This document shows, in pieces, positions 5,577-10,179 of a DNA stretch of 10,179 nt; position 1 is the stretch's first letter, and each line of letters begins with the position of its first letter. The notes below the pieces were generated by a model. The model ran no database searches, was not told where the DNA came from, and worked only from the letters and a program-made list of their open reading frames with translations. The position numbers were made by a program, and so were the translations under genes. The DNA comes from Acidobacteriota bacterium (GTDB lineage: Bacteria; Acidobacteriota; HRBIN11). The DNA lies in NCBI GenBank assembly GCA_025061865.1, contig JANXAA010000045.1:1-10179 (forward strand), given 5' to 3'.

Positions 5577-6081
5577 CCAGATGCTGGCATTTGGGGCAAA
5601 ATGCCGGACCCTTCGCATCGGTCTCTCGGATCGTATTCGAGAAAAACATCACACAGCTCGGGGTAGCACAGTGCTCCAGGCCCATGAGATGGCCGATCTC
5701 GTGGAGGACCTCCGTCAGGACACGGTGATGCCATCGTTCGGGGTCGGAGCTCTGTAGGCGGGCAAGGCCGATGATGCAGGTCTCGCAGGCCGGCTCGGCT
5801 AACCCGAATACGAAGTTAAAGCCGGGGACGTATAGGTCCCCTGGATGGAGGGCGACGTTTAAGGCCGTCCGGTCCCGGTGGTGGTCGACGATCCAACGGA
5901 TCAGGCGAGCAGCGTCCCACTGGCGACGCCGAACGTTATAAGCTTCTGGGGGGGACGGGACGGCTGGGACGATACGGACTTCGACAGAGGGCGGGCCCAG
6001 GTATATGGGGACCTCAGCTTGGACCCGTGTCGTCTTAGCGTCAGCTTGCAGGGGTTCAAAGGGGGTGATTACAATATGCAT
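5533..6081 (-). CDS. amzA: Archaemetzincin (zinc metalloprotease)
   Basis: This 182-residue protein contains HEIGHLMGLEHC (127-138), the extended metzincin motif HExxHxxGxxHC. H127, H131 and H137 are zinc ligands and E128 is the catalytic base. A methionine (M145) and cysteines C138, C143, C162 and C165 form the second, structural zinc site that sets archaemetzincins apart. Upstream, DLYVPGFNFVFGLAEP (82-97) and the NVRRRQWDAARL helix (49-60) also fit the family. These are small cytoplasmic aminopeptidase-like enzymes, common in archaea and patchy in bacteria; the natural substrate is unknown. The start ATG at 6081 gives a normal N-terminus (MHIVITP) but has a weak ribosome site. It overlaps the thioesterase gene convergently by 44 bases and is transcribed away from the LOG-HU genes. 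Confidence 0.9.
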   Translation of the reverse strand: MHIVITPFEPLQADAKTTRVQAEVPIYLGPPSVEVRIVPAVPSPPEAYNVRRRQWDAARLIRWIVDHHRDRTALNVALHPGDLYVPGFNFVFGLAEPACETCIIGLARLQSSDPERWHHRVLTEVLHEIGHLMGLEHCATPSCVMFFSNTIRETDAKGPAFCPKCQHLVRAYRQGRPPSRRP

Positions 6082-6352
6082 CGGCTTTTAAGCTCTTGGG
6101 GAGGTTTGGCCTGCCGGATACGCGGGACCGGTGGGTCCAGCCAGTAAACGGATCAGAGTATCATAATTGGCCGACCCCGCCAAAAGGAAGGCAGGATACA
6201 AGATGCGGGTCCAAGCCTGGCTCTTTAGAGCAGAGCCGTCCAGATGGAGGATGAGGCCACTTCCACTTATGAATCAGGGGTCGCCTGATCCTGCAACCCG
6301 ATGTGCATGTTGGGATAGCGCCCCGAGTCTTATCTTACGTTGGATCCCAAAA

Positions 6353-6372
6353 CGCCGGCCGCCATGCCGGCG
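6353..6372. terminator. Hairpin with A-run and T-run flanks (terminator-like)
   Basis: CGCCGGC (6353-6359) and GCCGGCG (6366-6372) pair perfectly around a six-base loop. AAAA (6349-6352) precedes and TTTT (6380-6383) follows, so it could act on either strand. No annotated gene ends just before it, so it may be an attenuator, an insulator or the end of an unrecognised transcript. Confidence 0.4.
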
Positions 6373-6421
6373 ACCCCTGTTTTGACGCCGGTAGTCACAG
6401 CGGTGTCTGGCACTATCGGAC

Positions 6422-6440
6422 GCCCCCAGTCAATGGGGGC
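6422..6440. repeat. Strong hairpin GCCCCCA-GTCAA-TGGGGGC
   Basis: A perfect 7-bp GC-rich stem surrounds a five-base loop, about 135 bases upstream of the LOG start. ATTTG follows, which is only a weak T-run. Confidence 0.45.
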
Positions 6441-6575
6441 ATTTGAAGCACGGCTGTGGGGTCTGCATCTTGTGTCCTGCATACTGTTTGAAAGACGTGT
6501 TTCTCGGGCGTTGGAAACGGCCGTTCCGACGCCATTCCCGTGAAGGAAAGGGCACTACGAAGAGGTCTTTGTCCG

Positions 6576-7184
6576 ATGGGAAGATTGGGCCTCGAGGGGC
6601 GATGGATCGCCGTCATGGGGTCTGGGCAAGTCGAGCCGGGCCATCCTGTGTATCGACTGGCGGAAGCATGTGGCCGGGTGTTGGCAGAAGCTGGCTGGGG
6701 CGTCGTGACGGGCGGCTACTTCGGCGTGATGGAAGCCGCTAGCCGGGCGGCTCAGGCGGTGGGCGGTCGGGTCGCCAGCGTGCCGTGCCGGGAGTTCCGA
6801 CGGGACCGGATTCACCCCTATGCAGACACCGTCTTGTGGACAGACCGGTATGAAGACCGGATCCGGACATTATGCGAGGTGGCCCATGGCTACTGGGTCC
6901 TCCCGGGTGGGATCGGCACGATGGCCGAGCTCTTCTACACGTGGAGCATGGCCCAGCTCCGGTACCCGCGCCACAAGCCCGTGATCCTCGTCGGGCCGCA
7001 GTGGCCGGCTATCCTGGAGGTTTGGCGATCGCACTTGCTGATCCCGGAAGGGGACTGGCGTTATATCCAGTGGTCTAGCGACCCGACGGAAGCCCTCCCG
7101 TTGTTGGAGCCCCAATTTCGCGACGCCTTAGCGATTCGCTCGGATGACTCAGATAATCTACAGCGAGCGGAGGAGACACGATGA
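6576..7184 (+). CDS. LOG/SLOG-fold family protein
   Basis: This 202-residue protein has a Rossmann-like core. WIAVMGSGQVEPG (10-22) forms the first strand and loop, and VVTGGYFGVMEAASRAA (43-59) the phosphate-binding region. RIRTLCEVAHGYWVLPGGIGTMAE (95-118) contains the PGGxGTxxE motif shared with LOG (cytokinin phosphoribohydrolase) and the former 'lysine decarboxylase' families. Related proteins remove ribose phosphate from nucleoside monophosphates or bind nucleotide ligands; the exact reaction here is unknown. I prefer the ATG at 6576 because the domain begins right after it. An in-frame GTG at 6540 adds 12 residues without a good ribosome site. Its TGA overlaps the HU start as ATGA, so the two are probably translationally coupled. 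Confidence 0.85.
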   Translation: MGRLGLEGRWIAVMGSGQVEPGHPVYRLAEACGRVLAEAGWGVVTGGYFGVMEAASRAAQAVGGRVASVPCREFRRDRIHPYADTVLWTDRYEDRIRTLCEVAHGYWVLPGGIGTMAELFYTWSMAQLRYPRHKPVILVGPQWPAILEVWRSHLLIPEGDWRYIQWSSDPTEALPLLEPQFRDALAIRSDDSDNLQRAEETR

Positions 7185-7474
7185 ACAAGCGAGACCTCGT
7201 GCGTGAGTTGGCTGCTCGAACGGGCCTGCGTTTGGCCCAGGCCCAGATGGTGGTGGAAGCACTCTTTAGCGTGCAGGACGAACCCGGGATCATCGCCTCA
7301 GCCCTTCGTTCGGGCCAACGCGTCAGCCTGCCTGGGTTCGGCGTCTTCGAGGTCCGGCCGCGGAAGCCCCGGAAGGCGCGAAATCCCCGGACTGGCGAGC
7401 CGGTCGACATCCCCAGCCGGCGGGTCCCGCGCTTTAAGGCCGGTCGGTACCTGAAAGAATTTGTGGCCGGATGA
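7181..7474 (+). CDS. HU-family DNA-binding protein
   Basis: This 97-residue protein shows the whole HU/IHF pattern. The N-terminal helices are MNKRDLVRELAARTGL. Next comes the saddle SLPGFGVFEVRPRKPRKARNPRTGEPVDIPSRRVPRFKAGRYLKEFV (about 49-95), with GFGVF at 52-56, the DNA-binding arm and NPRTG (68-72). The arm proline/arginine context is typical. As a homodimer or heterodimer it bends and compacts DNA. GGAGG (7169-7173), seven bases before the ATG, lies inside the LOG gene, and the start overlaps the LOG stop by four bases. A strong 12-bp hairpin follows the stop by seven bases. Confidence 0.93.
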   Translation: MNKRDLVRELAARTGLRLAQAQMVVEALFSVQDEPGIIASALRSGQRVSLPGFGVFEVRPRKPRKARNPRTGEPVDIPSRRVPRFKAGRYLKEFVAG

Positions 7475-7481
7475 GGCTCCT

Positions 7482-7509
7482 TCGGTCGCCGGGCCTACCC
7501 GGCGACCGA
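7482..7509 (+). terminator. Perfect 12-bp hairpin after HU
   Basis: TCGGTCGCCGGG (7482-7493) and CCCGGCGACCGA (7498-7509) pair without mismatch around the loop CCTA, beginning seven bases after the HU stop. This is the strongest stem in the window. It likely ends or protects the LOG-HU transcript. Only TACTT follows, so there is no U-tract. Confidence 0.65.
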
Positions 7510-7574
7510 TACTTCCCATCGAGCCTGCGTGATCGGGCGCAGTCCCACATCACCGGGTGGAGGACGTCATTGAC

Positions 7575-8255
7575 ATGAAACAGCGATGGCCCGAGGTCCT
7601 GTGGGCGCTGAGTGGCCCCGCCGGCGTCATCTTCTGGTGGATGGCCTTTTTCTATGCGCCGCCAGAGCGGGAAATGGGGGACGTCCAGCGGGTCTTTTAC
7701 ATGCACCTGCCCATGGCTTGGACGTCCATGGGGGCCTATGGAGTCAGCGCCGTCTGGCACGGCCTGTACCTGTGGAAGCGCCAGGTCCGATGGCTCTTCC
7801 ACGGATGGGCGTGCGTGTGGGTCGGCGTCGTGACGAATGTCCTCGTCTTGGCGACGGGTATGTGCTGGGCCCGCCCCATCTGGGGAAGCTGGTGGCCTTG
7901 GGAGCCCCGGCTGACGACGACCTTCTTGATGTTCATCATGTACGCGGCCTACCTCGTCTTGTTCGCCGTCCTCCTGCCGGAGGGCCGTACGCTGGGCATC
8001 GTGGCCTATAACTTGCTCAGCGCCGTGAACCTCCCCGTCGTGTACCTAGCGCCCCGTCTATGGCGGGGCCTGCACCCCGTCGTCATCGAGGGTGGACAGG
8101 TCCGTCTGGACCCCGCTATGTGGCACACGGTGCTGGTCGGATGGTTGTGGTCCCTTTCGTTGGCCCTCCTCTTCGGGTTCGTCGCTGACCGGGTCCAGTG
8201 GGCCCGCTTTCGTTGGACCCACTGGCTCTGGTCTAGAGGGATGTCTGATGCGTGA
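7575..8255 (+). CDS. ccmC: CcmC-type cytochrome c maturation heme-handling protein
   Basis: This 226-residue polytopic membrane protein has about six hydrophobic helices. MGDVQRVFYMHLPMAW (34-49) carries the first external heme-ligand histidine, H44. WGSWWPWEPRLT (103-114) is the tryptophan-rich WWD domain that holds heme. The second conserved histidine is in DPAMWHTVL (H184). In the family, CcmC loads heme onto the chaperone CcmE at the outer face of the inner membrane. The WWD aspartate is glutamate here (E110). I chose the ATG at 7575; GGAGG at 7559-7563 is slightly far, and an in-frame GTG at 7557 is possible. It overlaps the CcmD-like gene by eight bases. No ccmA, B, E or F is in the window. 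Confidence 0.88.
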   Translation: MKQRWPEVLWALSGPAGVIFWWMAFFYAPPEREMGDVQRVFYMHLPMAWTSMGAYGVSAVWHGLYLWKRQVRWLFHGWACVWVGVVTNVLVLATGMCWARPIWGSWWPWEPRLTTTFLMFIMYAAYLVLFAVLLPEGRTLGIVAYNLLSAVNLPVVYLAPRLWRGLHPVVIEGGQVRLDPAMWHTVLVGWLWSLSLALLFGFVADRVQWARFRWTHWLWSRGMSDA

Positions 8256-8427
8256 TCCCCGGGTCTTCTACTTGTTCTTGGCGGGTCTCGTCTTCTGGTT
8301 GGGCCTGTGGCTGACCCTCGGGTGGCTCCTCTGGCAGACCCGCCGGTGGACCCAGCGGCTGGAGACGCTCCTGACGTCCGCGCCACCCGACGGAGGTCGG
8401 CATGGAGAAACGACGAAGCGGACCTAA
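8248..8427 (+). CDS. ccmD: CcmD-like small membrane protein
   Basis: This 59-residue peptide has one membrane helix (about residues 7-29, FYLFLAGLVFWLGLWLTLGWLLW), then a basic stretch with a heptad-like tail (TRRWTQRLETLL). Size, topology and position directly after ccmC match CcmD, which helps release the CcmE-heme complex from CcmC and CcmAB. CcmD sequences are poorly conserved, so the call rests mainly on context and form. Its ATG overlaps the ccmC stop by eight bases, and its own end overlaps the next gene by 26 bases. Confidence 0.7.
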   Translation: MRDPRVFYLFLAGLVFWLGLWLTLGWLLWQTRRWTQRLETLLTSAPPDGGRHGETTKRT

Positions 8428-8893
8428 AGTCGACGTCGTCCAGATCGTCCAGCAGATTCGTCGCCAGATCGAAGAACGGCACACCGAGCAGGCGACGGCC
8501 AGTCAGGTCCGCCAGGAGGTCCGGGACCGGCTCCTCATCCAGTGGTGCCAGCTCCCCCTCCCTGAGGACGTCAAGAAGGACGTGGCGGACCAACAGCTGC
8601 GATGGCTTTTAGACCCCGAGGCCTTTTGGTTCTCCCGACGTCCGGGATGGGGTCCCGTCATCAACCTCTTTCGACGCCTGTTTCGACCCTTCGTGAAGCT
8701 CTTCTTCAACCCGGACCCATTGCTTCACCATGTTCACCGGCTCAGCTACATAGTCCAGTTCCAAATTCAACTGATCGAAGACCTTTTAGTCGAACGGGAG
8801 CTCCTTCAGCGGAAGGCCGTCGATCGGGGCCGGTCCCGGCGATTGGCCCGGTCGGGTCGGCGTCGAAAGTCCTCGGACCGGAGCACCCCTTGA
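8402..8893 (+). CDS. Unknown basic helical protein preceding a glycosyltransferase
   Basis: I do not recognise a named family. The 163 residues read in three parts. The first is an N-terminal charged, probably coiled-coil helix (VDVVQIVQQIRRQIEERHT, about 10-28, with glutamine/arginine repeats to about 48). The second is a middle segment, FWFSRRPGWGPVINLFRRLF and RPFVKLFFNP (75-104), with aromatic and basic residues in an amphipathic pattern that could lie on a membrane. The third is a second helix (LSYIVQFQIQLIEDLLVERELLQRK, 114-138) ending in a very basic tail. There is no signal peptide or full membrane span. GGAGG five bases before the ATG supports the start. The gene starts inside the ccmD-like frame and ends 21 bases before the glycosyltransferase, so a role alongside that enzyme in envelope glycan assembly is a reasonable inference only. 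Confidence 0.7.
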   Translation: MEKRRSGPKVDVVQIVQQIRRQIEERHTEQATASQVRQEVRDRLLIQWCQLPLPEDVKKDVADQQLRWLLDPEAFWFSRRPGWGPVINLFRRLFRPFVKLFFNPDPLLHHVHRLSYIVQFQIQLIEDLLVERELLQRKAVDRGRSRRLARSGRRRKSSDRSTP

Positions 8894-8898
8894 AGCCG

Positions 8899-8905
8899 AA
8901 GGAGG
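8899..8905 (+). promoter_or_regulatory. Strong ribosome site AAGGAGG for the glycosyltransferase
   Basis: A near-perfect anti-16S match lies nine bases before the ATG at 8915. It sits within six bases of the upstream gene's stop, which supports co-transcription with independent initiation. Confidence 0.7.
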
Positions 8906-8914
8906 TCCGACCCG

Positions 8915-10108
8915 ATGCGCCTGGCCATCGTCGTCCAACGCTATGGGGAGGACATCGCCAGCGGGGCCGAACTTCACGCCCGGAACCTGGCCGAACTCTT
9001 GCAGGTCCAGCATCACGTCGAGGTCTTCACGACTTGCGCCCGGGACTACGTCACTTGGCGTAACCACTACCCCCCGGGCTTGACGACCGTCGGGTCTGTC
9101 CGAGTCCATCGCTTCCCAGTCCGGCGACCCCGGGACCCCCGGGCTTACGGCCTGTGGGAGCAGTACCTCCTGACACATCCTCACTCAGAGGCTGACGAGG
9201 AACGCTGGCTCCGACTCGAAGGACCCTACGCCCCCCAGCTCATCGAGGCCGTCCGTCGTCGGGCCAAGGACTTCGACTTCTGGATCTTTTTCAGCTTCCG
9301 ATACTACACAACCCTGCATGGTGCCCTGACCGTCCCCGACCGAGCCGTCTTGGTCCCGACAGCCGAGGAGGACCCTATCATCGGATTTTCCATCTTTCGG
9401 AAGCTGTTCCACGGCGTGCGGGGCATCGCCTATAACTCCGTCGAGGAACAACGTCTCATTCAGGGCATGACCCGTAACTACCAGGTCCCCGGCGTCGTCG
9501 TCGGCATCCACGTCCAGCCGCCCCCAGAGCCGCCCCGACCCGAACGCTTCCGCCAGCGGTGGGACATCTCGGAACCCTACCTCCTGTTCGTCGGTCGTGT
9601 GGACATCAATAAGGGCGCGCCCCAACTCGTCGAGATGTTCATCCGCTATGCGGCGGCTCGACCGAACGCCCCTCTGCTGGTCCTCCTGGGACCCGTCGTG
9701 GACCCTGTACCACCGCACCCCCGCGTCCGTGTCCTCGGCCCGGTCGACGAGCAAGCGAAGTGGGACGCCCTAGCCGGCTGTAAATTCCTGATTAACCCCT
9801 CGCCTCTGGAAAGCCTCAGCATGGTCTTGTTAGAAGCCTGGAAAGCCCGAAAAGCCGTCTTGGTCAACGGCCAGTGCGCGGTCCTCCGGGGCCAATGTAT
9901 CCGAAGCGACGGCGGTCTCTTCTATACGAGTCCCGCCGAGTTCGCACCCATGATAGATTGGCTCCTGGAACACCCTGACCTCTGCCAGCAGCTGGGTGAA
10001 AACGGCCGGGCCTACGTGGATGAACATTACCGGCCCGACGTCATCCTCCGAAAATACGAGGAACTCTTCCAGCGGGCCCGGGCGGCCCCCGAGACACGGG
10101 TCGCCTAA
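8915..10108 (+). CDS. GT4-type glycosyltransferase, family 1 (GT-B fold)
   Basis: This 397-residue protein has two Rossmann domains. The N-terminal one begins MRLAIVVQRYGEDIASGAELHARNLAELL with the GAE loop typical of retaining GT4 enzymes. The C-terminal one contains LLFVGRVDINKG (223-234), where R228 and K233 fit the donor diphosphate site. It also contains the EX7E motif in NPSPLESLSMVLLEAW, with E299 and E307. The enzyme would transfer a sugar from a nucleotide donor to a glycan or lipid acceptor at the cytoplasmic face; the specific sugars cannot be read. Codons are strongly C-ending (GTC, CTC, ATC), unlike the latter part of icd. It closes the ccmC-ccmD-unknown run. Confidence 0.93.
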   Translation: MRLAIVVQRYGEDIASGAELHARNLAELLQVQHHVEVFTTCARDYVTWRNHYPPGLTTVGSVRVHRFPVRRPRDPRAYGLWEQYLLTHPHSEADEERWLRLEGPYAPQLIEAVRRRAKDFDFWIFFSFRYYTTLHGALTVPDRAVLVPTAEEDPIIGFSIFRKLFHGVRGIAYNSVEEQRLIQGMTRNYQVPGVVVGIHVQPPPEPPRPERFRQRWDISEPYLLFVGRVDINKGAPQLVEMFIRYAAARPNAPLLVLLGPVVDPVPPHPRVRVLGPVDEQAKWDALAGCKFLINPSPLESLSMVLLEAWKARKAVLVNGQCAVLRGQCIRSDGGLFYTSPAEFAPMIDWLLEHPDLCQQLGENGRAYVDEHYRPDVILRKYEELFQRARAAPETRVA

Positions 10109-10144
10109 TCGCGCTTAGCGCCTAACCAAAAGAGGCGGGGCGGT

Positions 10145-10165
10145 AGTCAAGAGTCAGCAGTCTGA
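10145..10165 (+). repeat. Three heptameric direct repeats (AGTCAAG-like)
   Basis: AGTCAAG, AGTCAGC and AGTCTGA follow one another in exact seven-base steps after the glycosyltransferase. Short degenerate heptamers like this occur between genes in many bacteria. The array may continue beyond the window. Confidence 0.5.
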
Positions 10166-10179
10166 GAAAAGCCAGACCT

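Larger units (their letters stand above)
6082..6575. other. Divergent spacer rich in perfect hairpins, no confident gene
   Basis: This region separates the leftward archaemetzincin from the rightward LOG gene. Perfect stems occur at 6125-6138 (5 bp, loop GGTG), 6219-6237 (6 bp), 6273-6289 (6 bp), 6353-6372 (7 bp) and 6422-6440 (7 bp), plus a 10-bp palindrome AACGGCCGTT at 6516-6525. On the minus strand, TATGAT at 6160-6165 resembles a -10 box about 80 bases before the archaemetzincin start, but no matching -35 is clear. Plus-strand frames here have no family pattern. Confidence 0.6.

Overview
This is a G+C-rich (above 60% by eye) bacterial chromosome segment. It carries ordinary housekeeping and accessory genes separated by unusually repeat- and hairpin-rich spacers. 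The gene set is a Ycf46-type AAA ATPase, a type II secretion/type IV pilus pseudopilin, a NADP-type isocitrate dehydrogenase, CcmC/CcmD heme handling, a bacterial archaemetzincin and an HU protein. Together with strong use of C-ending codons (GTC, CTC, ATC), it suggests a GC-rich, possibly thermophilic, poorly sampled bacterial lineage. I cannot name the phylum from the sequence alone. I see no mobile element, CRISPR array, rRNA or tRNA.

Layout. Positions 1-936 (minus strand) hold most of a Ycf46-like AAA ATPase, cut by the window edge just after its Walker A region. Positions 937-1735 are a long spacer with a close inverted repeat, a very GC-rich block and palindromes. Positions 1736-2257 encode a GspH/FimT-like pseudopilin. 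Positions 2258-2670 are a spacer bounded by inward-facing arrays of a degenerate octamer. Positions 2671-3930 encode isocitrate dehydrogenase, followed by an SDR oxidoreductase (4144-4851). The next spacer (4852-5138) has the same octamer arrangement on a smaller scale. An acyl-CoA thioesterase (5139-5576) then overlaps tail-to-tail with an archaemetzincin on the minus strand (5533-6081).

Positions 6082-6575 are a divergent spacer with at least five perfect hairpins. To its right is a plus-strand run: a LOG/SLOG-fold protein and HU, overlapping by 4 nt and closed by a 12-bp hairpin. Then come CcmC, a CcmD-like membrane peptide, an unrecognised basic/helical protein and a GT4-type glycosyltransferase. 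These last four overlap or sit within about 20 nt of each other and look like one operon. The 3' edge has heptameric direct repeats.

I found no clear new multi-gene system. The points most worth following are the inward-facing octamer arrays in two spacers, the abrupt codon-usage mosaic inside the isocitrate dehydrogenase gene with an atypical residue in its substrate loop, the hairpin-dense divergent spacer, and the unknown protein coupled to the glycosyltransferase.
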